A stretch of 64,000 nucleotides of DNA from Luidia sarsii (lineage: Eukaryota > Echinodermata > Asteroidea > Paxillosida > Luidiidae): NCBI GenBank assembly GCA_949987565.1, contig OX465101.1, positions 20,389,624-20,453,623 on the forward strand, given 5' to 3'. A model generated the notes under the pieces. That model did no database searches and was not told the origin of the DNA. It saw only the letters and a list, made by a program, of their open reading frames with translations. The first letter of the stretch is position 1. Each line of letters opens with the position of its first letter. Made by a program: the position numbers and the translations under genes. This document shows positions 10,847 through 21,360 of this stretch, in pieces.

Positions 10847-11450
10847 TTTGGCTAATTGAGAGAGATATTTACTTTGATATCGATTGAGGATATGGTTTGG
10901 AAACGCTCTCTGTGGCCAAAATGTCATTTTGCAATCATGACGTCATCAAAAAGCGTGATTTTAAAGCACATATTAGGCATTGGTCAATCTTCTCGAAATT
11001 TGGTGGGCAGTTAGCTATTGTGCTAGACATTCAAAATCTGAAGATTGGCATCGATTAAATATTGTTTTGAATTATTATGATTTGTTTAATATAATTTCTT
11101 AGTCCCGTAGACTTTGTGCACGATATGTTGGTGTGCGTTTTGGGGTAGGAATGGATGGAACAGGTTCGAAACACAGAGTTGCCACCTTCATGAATTCAAT
11201 CAAAACGATGCTAAAAGGGGCCTACACCCAATATACAGTAAAACTATTTTTTCCCCGTTTGTTTGTGCTTGAGTTATCACGTGACCGCCATTTAAAGGGC
11301 CAACCTAGCATGTGCAATCATGCCACGATCTTAGTTCCCACAGGATCATTATTTGGCATATATCTAAGTTGGGAAACGGTGTATCCAAAAATTTCCATTA
11401 TTATGATGATGTCATCTCATGAATATTAATGAGGTAATAAAAATACCGAT

Positions 11451-11873
11451 AATAAATCAATGGTTAAATCCCTTGTGCTGTTGCTAGCATGTGGGAAGAG
11501 TTTCAGGTAGCAAGGCTTGATGACCTGCCTCATGTCATGTGACCCTTCCTTCCGGTCCAGACCGGAAGTACTGCAGTAGTTATGTATGTGGTACTGGTTT
11601 TCAGATTTTCAAGTTGGTCTTTCTTCAAAAAGAAAAGAAAAGGAAAAGCTGCACGTTCTGTTACAACAGAAGTATGTTTCTAGTTACATAGTGCAGATGT
11701 GCCATTTCTGAGAACTGACAGTGTGTGGTTGCATTGAATGTCAAATGTGGGGAAATCAAAGAAAAACAATTATTGTGTTGTGGAGTAAAATGCCATATCT
11801 GGCCGATGGGTGCACCTTAAGAACAAAAAGTATTTGTGTAGTATATTTACATTTACTATATTTTCCTCTACAG
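11451..11873. other. Intron or upstream sequence, nothing recognised
   Basis: AT-rich, unique within the window, ending in the pyrimidine-rich acceptor of the first visible exon. I found no promoter element I would defend. Confidence 0.5.
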
Positions 11874-11956
11874 GAGAAACTACTTACTCTCAATGGAAGT
11901 ATTAGTTTCCTTGATGAAAAGCAGAATACACTCATGAAGCAGAATACAATTTTACA
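11874..11956 (+). CDS. Coiled-coil gene exon 1 of those visible (83 nt)
   Basis: The acceptor is TTTTCCTCTACAG and the donor is GTATGT. The frame starts in phase 0 with EKLLTLNGSISFLDEKQ and ends two bases into a codon. The polypyrimidine tract is good. The upstream sequence back to about 11,450 shows no other convincing exon. It may not be the first exon of the gene because it starts in mid-helix without a suitable Met. Confidence 0.8.
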
Positions 11957-12364
11957 GTATGTATACTTGTTTGTATGTACAATGTTTTCAGTTTTGTTTG
12001 CTGACTTGATTGCACTAATGAAATTTGCAGTACAGAGATCATAATTTAAGTACTGTAGTTATTGACATGATACAGAAGAACATGACATTTTAACTGAAGA
12101 ATATGTCACTGGAGTCAAGTTTACAGGCTTTATCTTAAATATAATTACATGTACACACATGTACATGTAAAGTACCTTCATCCTATGGAAATTTTTCATA
12201 CAGAACTCTTATAAAATGCTTACATGTATATTATTTAACTTTGCATCTTTAATTTTGTTTGAACCTCCAAAGCTGGAAAGGGGAATTGTTAAATTCAGAC
12301 TTTATACACTTGTACAGTTACCAGAATCTATTTTTGTGTGTCAGAATTCTCCTTTTGTAATGGT

Positions 12365-12530
12365 TCAATAACATGCCTGTGCTCTACCATCTTAGCTATC
12401 CAACCCTTAGGTGGGAGCCTTACCAAATAGTCAACTACTGTATCTTTGCTGGATGGGGGGCACCAGTCAGAAGCATTCAACTGTGAACTGCTGTATATCT
12501 CCAGGGATCACACCCCTGTTTGGCTTCCTC
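12365..12530 (-). mobile_element. tRNA-derived SINE, partial
   Basis: Read on the minus strand it has the 3-prime module GATCCCTGGAGATATACAGC and the TAGTTGACTA word, followed by a tRNA-like head (TAGCTAAGATGGTAGAGCAC, an A-box region). The same module order, body then new head, is seen at 34.4 kb, so SINE units appear to be joined head to tail. Confidence 0.65.
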
Positions 12531-12827
12531 TCCTTGTCATTCTCTGCCAGATGTTATTATTTATTGGTTTTATCCCTTTCAGTCTTGTGTAGTCCTTTTT
12601 ATCATGCCTTCAAAAAAGAACCTGCTCCAATGATAAAAACAAGCTCTCTAACTTTGAAAAGGAATCTCATTTTTAACTTGTCTAAATTAGGGCATGAGTA
12701 TGGGACCTCTGGTAGAAAATGTTCGTTTCTATTACAAAGTTGGTGTGATCTACAGAAATATAATAATATACACACCTGTACCCAAAACACTACTTGTGAA
12801 GTGAAATATTTCGGCACAAAATGGCAA

Positions 12828-13186
12828 TTAAAGGTAGGGTACACCATTTGTGAAGGTTAAAGAATTGCTTCCATACTTTGTCAAAATCGACATACATGTA
12901 CTACATCAAATAGCACACCTGTGTAAGTTTCAGCTCTATCCGTCAACCATGTCACGCGAAAAACTGTGGAGAGAAAATTAATGCTAATTTTCTTTCAGAC
13001 AGAGGAAGAACTCATTGTTCTCATGATTGCTTATTGGAAATGTAACAAATTTCCTATAAAAAAACCCGGTAGATTTTCAAGTGCTAGAATTCACCGAATG
13101 TCTGGTACCATTATAAACTTCCTGATGAGTAAGTAATTTCTCAAATTTGGGATGTCCACTTTGCAAATGATGTACCCTCCCTTTAA
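12828..13186. mobile_element. 359-bp TTAA-flanked MITE (AGGTAGGGTACA ends)
   Basis: TTAA followed by AGGTAGGGTACACCATTTG on the left and CAAATGATGTACCCTCCCT followed by TTAA on the right. It is non-coding. TTAA plus an AGG-type start fits Kolobok or related TTAA-specific transposons. It lies in the first intron. Confidence 0.75.
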
Positions 13187-13291
13187 TCAACCATATGCAA
13201 TTTGGAATTGGTATTTTACATTGTAAATGTGACAATTATATTGACTCATGTGCAAATTATATCTTCATATTTTATTTTACCAATTAAAAAG

Positions 13292-13369
13292 TCCAGAGCG
13301 TGATATGGTGAGAACACAGCATGAAGAAGTAATATCTCAGCTCAACCAACGCATGGCAGATAAAGCGAG
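13292..13369 (+). CDS. Coiled-coil gene exon 2 (78 nt)
   Basis: The exon takes the split codon from exon 1 (CA+T, His) and then reads PERDMVRTQHEEVISQLNQR, ending AG before the donor GTAAAT. The acceptor (AATTAAAAAG) is weak, lacking a strong pyrimidine tract, but the frame is open and both phases fit the neighbours. It lies about 100 bp right of a TTAA-flanked MITE in the same intron. The exon border is slightly less certain than the others. Confidence 0.75.
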
Positions 13370-13379
13370 GTAAATATTT

Positions 13380-14360
13380 TTAATGAGGAAGAACAGTTTT
13401 TATTAATTTTTTTTTATTATCTTCTGAATATGATGTCCTTCCAGATATCTAGAATGTATTTGTAAGGGAGGCTGTCAGACGGTGGGGTGTTGGTGGGTTG
13501 GAGGTGCAAGGGGAAGGGGGAAGACACGGGAGGATGACAGGGAGACGGGCAGGCATGTTGTCTCCGCTGTTGGGTTGGATTTCATTGCTGAGGGTTGGGT
13601 GGCCGACCTGCACAGGCTGTGGAACAGATTGTGCAGGTGGTCAGTAAATACATACAATTGTTCATTATTTAAAATAAAGAATAATTATATCCAATCCACC
13701 AATTACATCTGCAGTACACAAATCAGCTTCAAACACAATCTCCAAAAAATACTCAATTTAAACCCAGAGTAATTTGGTGAGCTACACCGATGCCACGGAA
13801 ACACCAGGCAAAGGGGTACAGGACACAAACACATGTCGCTGGGCCCAGCATCACTCATTCATATTGGCAAAATACACACCTGTTCCCCCAAAGTCCAGTA
13901 TCGCCGGTGACATCCATGCATCCCACCACAGCCAACTATGTAATACAATGTTATTAACTTCCCCCTATACAGTGTACACGCTCTCGCCATGTTTCTCCAC
14001 TACTTACGATACAAGTACAGTACAGTATTATAACGTAAAACCCATGTGCATGTCACACAATCACTTAGTTTTTGAACCGTAAAGTCACACCTTTTGATAA
14101 ATCAGCTGACACAAAATGGACAATAACCTTCAACTACCGGTATAATCACACCCAGATGAATTGGAAATAACATTCCACTGATATAATCGATTTATCACTT
14201 CTAAAATCAAAAGTAAAAATGCAGATTAAAATGATGGTTCTCACCTGTGGAACAGATTTTGCGGGCGGTGAGTAGCCCAGGGTCACCAAACTTTTACAAA
14301 ACAATCCAAGATGGAAGGGCCCCCTCATTCGCCACCCGGCGGAGAGATACTCAATTTAAT

Positions 14361-14404
<44 letters not shown>

Positions 14405-14930
14405 GATAGAAAGAGAGAGAGAGGGAAACACAACAAGGGAAAATGCAAAGTTAACCTCCTCACATATTATTGTAGGAACAGATGTAGTAATTGCAGAACC
14501 TGACGCAGTTACTCTTGATATATTTCCACCTGAAAAAAATTCTGATGGCTTCATGCTTTTCTGTCAAGAAGCATTCTGTTTATTTATGTTTTATAAAGTT
14601 ATTTGCTTGACACTACTTGGGTGGTGGAGAAAAATAAGTTTAAATCTTAATTCATTTTTCAATCAAAGAGTGAAAAAGAGAGACATTTATATCTAGATCA
14701 TCCTAGTCACTTGCAATTTTTCCATTCAAATATCAGAAATTGTCCCCATATAGAGCAGGGTTTGAAATTCATTGCTAGATGGGCAGGGTCGTTTGGGCCT
14801 TCTTGTTTCACAAAGGCCAGATACAAGGGCACAGTCCAAAAACAAAAATAAGCAATGGATACAAAGGACAAAAGATATTTGTTTTAACAGTTTTAACTCA
14901 CATTTTGCAGTAAATACAACAAGAAAATGT
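13380..14930. other. Intron sequence with little identifiable content
   Basis: The only clear item is the GA microsatellite near 14,363-14,425. GGAACAGATTGTGCAGGTGG at 13,620 has a diverged match near 14,250, hinting at an old duplication. No exon fits the phase of exons 2 and 3. Confidence 0.4.
14363..14425. repeat. (GA)n microsatellite
   Basis: About 60 bp of GA repeats with a few interruptions near the right end. Confidence 0.95.
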
Positions 14931-14934
14931 TTTT

Positions 14935-15600
14935 AGGTGATATACAAAAATGTTGCAAACTGCTTACTGACTCAAATTACCAAAATGCAAATCTTAAAAT
15001 TTATACCCTAACTATTGGGTATATGGTTAAGAACAACTCTGTAGGGCAAAAATGATGTGATGTTATGATTACATCATCAAAATGGCCAGTCTTCTGGAAA
15101 CTTGGTGTATTATGGTAAGTACTGTATCATAAGTATATTCATAAGTATTTTCATAAGTAATTTAGTGGGCCTGACGTTCGATCCTAGCAGGACCTTTCTC
15201 AAAGGCAGAGTGACAAGGACAAAACAGATACATGTACACGAAGGAAGGGGGGAGAGAGTGAATAGGACACGGATGAGAAACAAAGGACAAAGAGTAAAGC
15301 TGGTAGGGAGAGATCAAAGGGAAGGGCAAGGAGTAGGGTAGGGATTAGTGAGAATAGGAGGAAAGATCAAAGAGAGAAGTGTGAAGGAGTGAACACAAAA
15401 GAAAGATTATCAGAAAGCTGCATGGTGTTAGTCATTACCCTCCTGGATGTTGAGACCATGTGGTTGAATAGTCTGAAGACGCTTCATCCACATTTTCTCA
15501 CAGCTAAGACGGACAGCATTAATACAGTGACCAAGAGATTATATGCCCAGTACACTCATATCTGATATCGAATGATCAGGGAGATTGAAGTGATTTTTGT
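14935..15600 (-). mobile_element. Penelope-like element 3-prime fragments, rearranged
   Basis: 14,935-15,000 is the terminal piece (GGTGATATACAAAAATGTTG). After about 160 bp of sequence related to the 6.6-11.4 kb tandem unit, the element resumes at 15,160 with GGGCCTGACGTTCGATCC and runs back into the end of the GIY-YIG coding part (15,430-15,590, minus). It stops at TTTTGTATATCACCTTAAG, which is the terminal motif in the opposite orientation. So a minus piece is joined to a plus-oriented end. Confidence 0.75.
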
Positions 15601-15779
15601 ATATCACCTTAAGTCATTTCCTTATGTTGCTGTATCCCCTCGTGGTGATCCTCCTTGCTGACCTGTCTACGTGTGTATGTAAGTCTGTCCATCCGTTGGT
15701 ATGTAAGTCTATGTTCTGTGTTTGTCTCTTATTTTTTGCTCTTACTAACATGAATAACCCAACCTGTTTCTTTAAACTT

Positions 15780-15965
15780 AGGAAACTGCAAGGTTCAGTA
15801 TGTTGGCGAGACCAAAAACACCCTCAAAAAACGCATCTATGTGGCCATAGGTCTACAATCAAAACCGGTATTAAAAATGGACACCCCTGTTGGGTATCAC
15901 TTCAATCTCCCTGATCATTCGATATCAGATATGATCAAAATGTCAGGCCCAATAAAATTTAAGAA
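15780..15965 (+). mobile_element. Penelope-like fragment, GIY-YIG core then 3-prime end
   Basis: It encodes part of the GIY-YIG domain (QYVGETKNTLKKRIY) in the plus direction and continues to the GYHFNLPDHSISD region. It then jumps straight to the ATGTCAGGCCCA terminal region, so the C-terminal part and UTR were deleted. Confidence 0.8.
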
Positions 15966-15974
15966 AATGTTTTA

Positions 15975-16170
15975 AAGCAAGACCCTAGGTCTTGGGTTCA
16001 AATCCCGGTCCAGTGAAAAATTTCTTGGCAATTTTTAAAACTTTGTTCAAAATTTCAGTTTTTCATTTGTTTGTTGCATCCACTTTGGGTGATCCCCAAG
16101 CTGCTGTAGCCAGGTTTACAACAAATTGTTGTTTGCACCTGAATGAACATCCCAGGATCCATGAAAATTC
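15975..16170 (+). mobile_element. tRNA-derived SINE, 5-prime truncated
   Basis: It opens with a B box (GGGTTCAAATCCCGG), then an AT-rich linker, then the conserved block GTAGCCAGGTTTACAACAAA and TTGTTTGCACCTGAATGAA shared with copies at 34.4 and 61.8 kb. Confidence 0.75.
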
Positions 16171-16374
16171 TTCAGTATAGCAGTTGTTATACATGTAGCA
16201 GTTGCGGCCATATATTCTGTACACAAAAATCTGGAGCTAAAGGGCATGTTCGTTAAATGTTCGGTATATTATCGCAATTTGCTATTGTGACGTTCCACTG
16301 TATAGGTTTCTGTTATATACGTGTACATGTATGTGTGTGAATGACATTGTTTATAACAGTATACAGAAGAGGTG

Positions 16375-16950
16375 ATATACAAAAATGTTGCAAACTGCTT
16401 ACTGACTAAAATTACCAAAAAGTAAATCTAAAATTTAGTGGGACTGACGTTTCGATCCTAGCAGGACCTTTCTCAAAGGCAGAGTGACAAGGACAAAACA
16501 GATACATGTACACGAAGGCAGGGGGAGAGAGTGAATAGGACACGGATGAGAAACAGAGGACAAAGAGTGAAGCTGGTAGGGAGAGATCAAAGGGAAGGGC
16601 AAGGGGTAGGGTAGGGATTAGTGAGAGGAGGGGGAAAGATCAAAGAGAAGGGCAAGGAGTGGGGTAGGGATTAGTGACAATAGGGGGAAAAGATCAAAGA
16701 GAGAAGTGTGAAAGACTGAACACAAAAGAAGGATTATCAGAAAGCTGCATGGTGTTAGTCATTACCCTCCTGGATGTTGAGACCATGTGGTTGAATAGTC
16801 CGAAGACGCTTCATCCACATTTTCTCACGGCTAAGACGGACAGCATTACTACGGTGACCAAGTGATTCTATGCCCAGTACTCATACTGGGCATAGAATCA
16901 CTTGGTCACCGTAGTAATGCTGTCCGTCTTAGCCGTGAGAAAATACAGAA
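16375..16950 (-). mobile_element. Penelope-like 3-prime fragment ending in a snap-back palindrome
   Basis: It runs from the terminal motif GGTGATATACAAAAATGTTG into the C-terminal GIY-YIG coding region (minus) and then, at 16,880, turns back on itself. 16,819-16,879 and 16,884-16,944 are perfect 61-bp inverted arms around CTCA. Neither reading direction continues the element beyond the arm. Confidence 0.9.
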
Positions 16951-16954
16951 GACT

Positions 16955-17455
16955 TAGCACCGGGATTTGCAAACATACATGTACCGTACTTCATAATGCA
17001 AAAACTTATATGGCCATGCATTATGTGTACATATACAATTGTATGCAAATGCAATTTGATAGTCACTTAGGAATGAGTTAACTTTGATATTCAAAAAAGG
17101 GAATAAGCAAGTCTTAAGTACCGGGTACATGTAGTGAACAAAATTAAAAGTATTAATGATTGTAAGAGATTTTCTTTTCAATTTAAGAAAGGTTTTAACT
17201 GGGAAACCATATTTTTGATTTTGTTCTTGATCCTGGGGATACTAGAATCTAGGAAGGTTCAATTAAACACATAAGGCAGTTCCTTTCTATGTAACCCTTG
17301 ATTTAATTTAAAGTGTAAATCTTTCCTCAAACACTGACATACAGTACTGTAATTCTGTGGTGTTGAATAATGTTTATTTATTGGGAGAAATATCACAAGC
17401 AGTAAATGTTCCAAGAAATAGATGTTTTGTTTGTTTTTTCATTTTATTCTTTTTA
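16955..17455. other. AT-rich intron sequence, nothing recognised
   Basis: No repeat shared with the rest of the window, no exon with fitting phase, and no RNA gene seen. Confidence 0.4.
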
Positions 17456-17459
17456 TTCA

Positions 17460-19151
17460 GATAATGACTGAAAATTTTAAGGTGAGATACAAAAATGAGA
17501 AACAAAGGACAAAGAGTGAAGCTGGTAGGGAGAGATCAAAGGGAAGGGCAAGGGGTAGGGTAGATTAGTGAAAGGAGGGGGAAAGATCAAAGAGAAGGGC
17601 AAGGAGTAGGGTAGGGATTAGTGACAATAGGGGGAAAGATCAAAGAGAGAAGTGTGAAGGACTGAACACAAAAGAAGGATTATCAGAAAGCTGCATGGTG
17701 TTAGTCATTACCCTCCTGGATGTTGAGACCATGTGGTTGAATAGTCCGAAGCCGCTTCATCCACATTTTCTCACGGCTAAGACGGACAGCATTACTACGG
17801 TGACCAAGTGATTCTATGCCCAGTACACTCATATCTGATATCGAATGATCAGGGAGATTGAAGTGATACCCAACAGGGGTGTCCATTTTACCGGTTTTGA
17901 TAGTAGACCTATGGCCATAGATCCGTTTTTTGAGGGTGTTTTTGGTCTCGCCAACAAACTGAATATTACAAACTCTACAAGATATGAGGTATATGATGTT
18001 TGAGGTAGTGCACGTGATAGAGCCATAGGTCGTGTGGGTAGTTCCAGAAGAATGTCCATTGAAAGAGTCTATTTCCTTGACATGTGTCTTGCAAACAATG
18101 CATTTCGAGGTACACTTAAATGTACAAAATTTAGTTGGAGGTGAAGAGTCCAAAGGGGGAACCTCTGCTCGGACAATTAAGTCACGCAGGTTACGGGGGC
18201 GCCTGAAAGCCAAAACAGGCGAATTAGGAATGGCATCAGCCAGACGATCTGAAGTGTGGAGAATATGGTGGTTTTCCTTAGTTATCTTCCTGAGAGGCGG
18301 AAGAGAAGAGTGGTAGGAAGTGACTAAGGGAACCTTGGGTTTGTCCTTGGGACCTGGTGGCTTTTGTTTTAGTGCCAAACTTCTGGGAATGGAATAGACT
18401 TTAGCAATGGAGTTCTTCACTTGGCGAGAACTGTAGCCTCTAGCAACCAAGTTACTGGCCAATACACGTGTATGGCGGCGAAAGTCAGACTCATTGGAAC
18501 ATATGCGCCTCAATCTGAGGGCTTGGCTGTAAGCTATACCAGTCTTACAGTGTCTCGGGTGACAACTGGAGGAATGGAGATATTGATGAGTGTCGGTTGG
18601 TTTAGAATACAAGTCAGTAGTGAGTGTATTGAGGTCTTTCCGGACGGTGACGTCCAGAAAGTGGGTCTGTTGAAGAGACTGCTCCCATGTGAATTTGATA
18701 GTCCTATGGAAGGAATTGATGTGGTCAAAGAAAGCATTCAAGCTGCTACCGTCCCTAGTCCAAATGAAGAACACGTCATCTATGTATCTCCACCAAATCC
18801 AGGGACGGCATGGAGCCTCACTGACATTCGTTCCTCAAGGTCACCCACTTCCTGGGGGATGTTAGTGTATAGAGAGGAAACGTCAATAGTACCAATTATG
18901 GCAGTGGTAGGAATTTGATCCTTGACACTTTCCAACTTTCGCAGAAAGTCGGGAGTGTCATGGACGTACATGTATGAGGGGATTTGGGGAACCAAGGGTT
19001 TGAGAAAAGAGTCAATGAAAAGAGATATGTGTTTCGTAGGTGAACCATTGCCAGAGATGATGGGTCTGCCTGGGTTGTTGGCCATAGCAAGCATACCGAT
19101 CGCAAGATCGGGCAAGTAAAATTTTGACAGTTGCATAATTGAAATAATCAA
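17460..19151 (-). mobile_element. Penelope-like retroelement copy with GIY-YIG, RT core deleted
   Basis: From right to left on the minus strand: an RT start with GRPIISGNGSPTKH, the catalytic-Asp motif GTIDVSSLYTNI, then an abrupt jump to GDLEERM that removes about 185 bp including the GTAMG motif. The RT thumb, a linker, a GIY-YIG endonuclease and a 3-prime UTR follow, ending at the terminal motif near 17,482. Comparison with the 34.7-kb copy defines the deletion. The UTR also lost the segment between the terminal motif and GAGAAACAAAGGAC. Confidence 0.92.
17701..18774 (-). pseudogene. Penelope-like RT thumb plus GIY-YIG endonuclease, 357 codons
   Basis: This is the longest Penelope-derived frame here. 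Residues 1-130 hold the RT C-terminal part (FFIWTRDGSSLNAFF, then YSKPTDTHQYLHSSS and ARGYS). Cys217, 221, 225 and 228 form a zinc-finger-like knot just before the endonuclease. Residues 260-350 are the GIY-YIG domain with IYLI, FVGET, Arg284, His288 and Glu336 (SREKMWMKRL). In this copy the second signature Tyr is Phe (FVGET), whereas other copies have YVGET. Such proteins copy the RNA template by target-primed reverse transcription, and GIY-YIG nicks the target DNA. The upstream RT core is deleted and the RT start is in another segment, so the copy is not functional. Confidence 0.9.
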
Positions 19152-19154
19152 AGT

Positions 19155-19750
19155 CCTTGCCCAGAACGAGCCAATTATATGTAGATATTGTTCGAATTGT
19201 TACGATTATTATTCCGAAAAAGCACTACGATCCTGTTCCAGATTTTGTATTCCGAGATTTGAACAAAGATCGTCTTTTACTAAGCTTAATGGAAACAACC
19301 TCGGATTTTAATTGAATCTTGGGTTTTTTCACGGACAGGGAAATAGATTAACGATTGGATAAGGTAGGGTACATGCCCAAACACGCATGGTGGACTAGTC
19401 CGAGTAACGTGGACCCTTACAATCGCCCGTTTAAAAAAAAAATGAGGTTTCGGGCGAAACCTCAATTTTTTTTTTAAAAGGGCGATTGGTCCAAGTGACT
19501 TGGACTAAGGGTGGACCAGTAAAAGTTGTACAGTATTTTTTTTTTCGTGGTCCGATCTTCCTTCCTCAACGGTCCGTTTTGGTTACGGACCGAGTTGACA
19601 TGAAACCCCCAAGTTCCTAAACTGCTGAGTGCTAAAGCCTTACGGTCGTACCGGGAAATCCAGAATTTGATAATTACTTGGACGAAATAATTTTGGAAAA
19701 TGTACTAGTACTATGGAAGTAACTTATCCTCGCAAAAATTGTACAGGGTG
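19155..19750. other. Unassigned spacer with a foldback hairpin
   Basis: The spacer separates two divergent Penelope copies. At 19,396-19,505, arms of about 50 nt (AATCGCCCGTTTAAAAAAAA and its near-complement) face each other with almost no loop (GAGGTTTCGGGCGAAACCTC at the centre). It is probably a small foldback element. Nothing coding is seen. Confidence 0.55.
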
Positions 19751-19754
19751 GTCA

Positions 19755-20945
19755 CCGAGTAGACACTGTAAGACTGGTATAGCTTACAGCCAGGCCCTCA
19801 AATTGAGGCGCATATGTTCCAATGAGTCTGACTTTCGTGCCATACACGTGTATTGGCCAGTTACTTGGTTGCTAGAGGCTATAGTTCTCGCCAAGTGAAG
19901 AACTCCATTGCTAAAGTCTATTCCATTCCCAGAAGTTTGGAACTAAAACAAAAGCCACCAGGTCCCAAGGACAATCCCAAGGTTCCTTTTATAGTTACTT
20001 CCTACCACCCTTCTCTTCCTCCTCTCAGGAAGATAACTAAGGAAAACCACCATATTCTCCACACTTCAGATCGTCTGGCTGATACCATTCCTAATTCGCC
20101 TGTTTTGGCTTTCAGGCGCCCCCGTAACCTGCGTGACTTAATTGTCCGAGCAGAGGTTCCCCCTTTGGACTCTTCACCTCCAACTAAATTTTGTACATTT
20201 AAGTGTACCTCGAAATGCATTGTTTGCAAGACACATGTCAAGGAAATAGACTCTTTCAATGGACATTCTTCTGGAACTACCCACACGACCTATGGCTCTA
20301 TCACGTTCACTACCTCAAACATCACATACCTCATATCTTGTAGAGTTTGTAATATTCAGTATGTTGGCGAGACCAAAAACACCCTCAAAAACGGATCTAT
20401 GGCCATAGGTCTACTATCAAAACCGGTAAAATGGACACCCCTGTTGGGTATCACTTCAATCTCCCTGATCATTCGATATCAGATAAGAGTGTACTGGGCA
20501 TAGAATCACTTGGTCACCGTAGTAATGCTGTCCGTCTTAGCCGTGAGAAAATGTGGATGAAGCGTCTTCGGACTATTCAACCACATGGTCTCAACATCCA
20601 GGAGGGTAATGACTAACACCATGGAGCTTTCCGATAATCCTTCTTTTGTGTTCAGTCCTTCACACTTCTCTCTTTGATCTTTCCCCCGCTTGTCACTAAT
20701 CCCTACCCTACTCCTTGCCTTTCTCTTTGATCTTTCCCCCTCCTCTCACTAATATACCCTACCCCTTGCCCTTCCCTTTGATCTCATCCTACCAGCTTCA
20801 CTCTTTGTCCTTTGTTTCTCATCTGTGTCCTATTTACTCTCTCCCCCTTCCCTCGTGTACATGTATCTGTTTTGTCCTTGTCACTCTGCCTTTGAGAAAG
20901 GTCCTGCTAGGATCGAAACGTCAGGCCCACTAAATTTTAAGACTG
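19755..20945 (+). mobile_element. Penelope-like retroelement copy, 5-prime truncated
   Basis: It begins abruptly in the RT thumb (CACTGTAAGACTGGTATAGC) and keeps the linker, Cys cluster, GIY-YIG domain (CNIQYVGETKNTLK) and most of the 3-prime UTR to CAGGCCCACTAAATTTTAAG. Two frameshifts break the frame, one at the start of the linker and one inside GIY-YIG after TLK. It is oriented opposite to the copy at 17.5-19.2 kb, so together they form an inverted pair with arms of about 1.1 kb. Confidence 0.92.
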
Positions 20946-21017
20946 AAATTTTTGTCAGAAATTCATAAGCAATGTAAAACTGTTCATATTCACTTGTTTG
21001 TTCATTTTTTTAAATAG

Positions 21018-21072
21018 CAAGCAGATAACACTAAATGAAACCAGAGATGATTTAAGAGACACCAATCAAAAA
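21018..21072 (+). CDS. Coiled-coil gene exon 3 (55 nt)
   Basis: A short exon between TTTTTTAAATAG and GTGAGT. The split codon AG+C gives Ser, followed by KQITLNETRDDLRDTNQK, and it ends in phase 0. The 7.6-kb intron before it is packed with Penelope-like fragments, and a Penelope copy stops only about 75 bp upstream of this exon. The short length leans on phase agreement with exons 2 and 4 for support. Confidence 0.75.
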
Positions 21073-21261
21073 GTGAGTAAGCTAAATAGCATCAGCCCAG
21101 GTACTTATTTGTTAATATTTTTAATGCATTTGCCTTGGTTTTTTTTATGAGGCATTAAAAGGCAAAAGTTACCCCGTTATATATATATTATGGTTTTCAA
21201 AACACCTTCATAAAAGTTTAATACTTTCTAAAAGGATGTGTAATATATTTGTTTTCACTAG

Positions 21262-21360
21262 ATTGTGGATCTAGAGACTGGTATAATGATATTGAAAGAA
21301 GACATGATTCAAGAGAGATCAGATGCCCGTAGAGAAAAAAAACATCTTAAGCAGTGTGTG
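21262..21360 (+). CDS. Coiled-coil gene exon 4 (99 nt)
   Basis: The exon lies between GTTTTCACTAG and GTAAGT, is exactly 33 codons long and is phase 0 at both ends. It begins IVDLETGIMILKEDMIQERS and is followed by a basic stretch (RREKKHLK). The intron separating it from exon 3 is only 189 bp and free of obvious transposons, the shortest intron seen here. Confidence 0.85.

Larger units (their letters stand above)
6640..11450. repeat. Tandem array of a roughly 0.55-0.8 kb unit rich in TGACGTCA and CACGTGAC
   Basis: The core GGGAAAAGGTGTATCCAAAA appears at about 6,870, 7,588, 8,401 and 8,958 and, diverged, at 10,232 and 11,371. A second core, GACGCAATCGTGACGTCAT or a close form, occurs at about 7,030, 7,780, 8,596, 9,678 and 10,930. 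Spacing is irregular because a 524-bp and a 511-bp transposon interrupt two units. Units carry CRE-like and E-box-like words and a TCATGAATATTAATGAGG block. A diverged piece also lies near 15,040-15,110. I see no open frame conserved between units. Confidence 0.85.

Noticed and set aside
12998..13056. Possible extra exon after CTTTCAG with TEEELIVLMIAYWK
   Set aside because: It lies inside the TTAA-flanked MITE at 12,828-13,186, lacks a good donor, and exons 2 and 3 already join in phase without it.
18421..18918. 165-codon plus-strand open frame
   Set aside because: It is antisense to the Penelope RT coding region; the minus-strand frame has all family motifs and this one has none.
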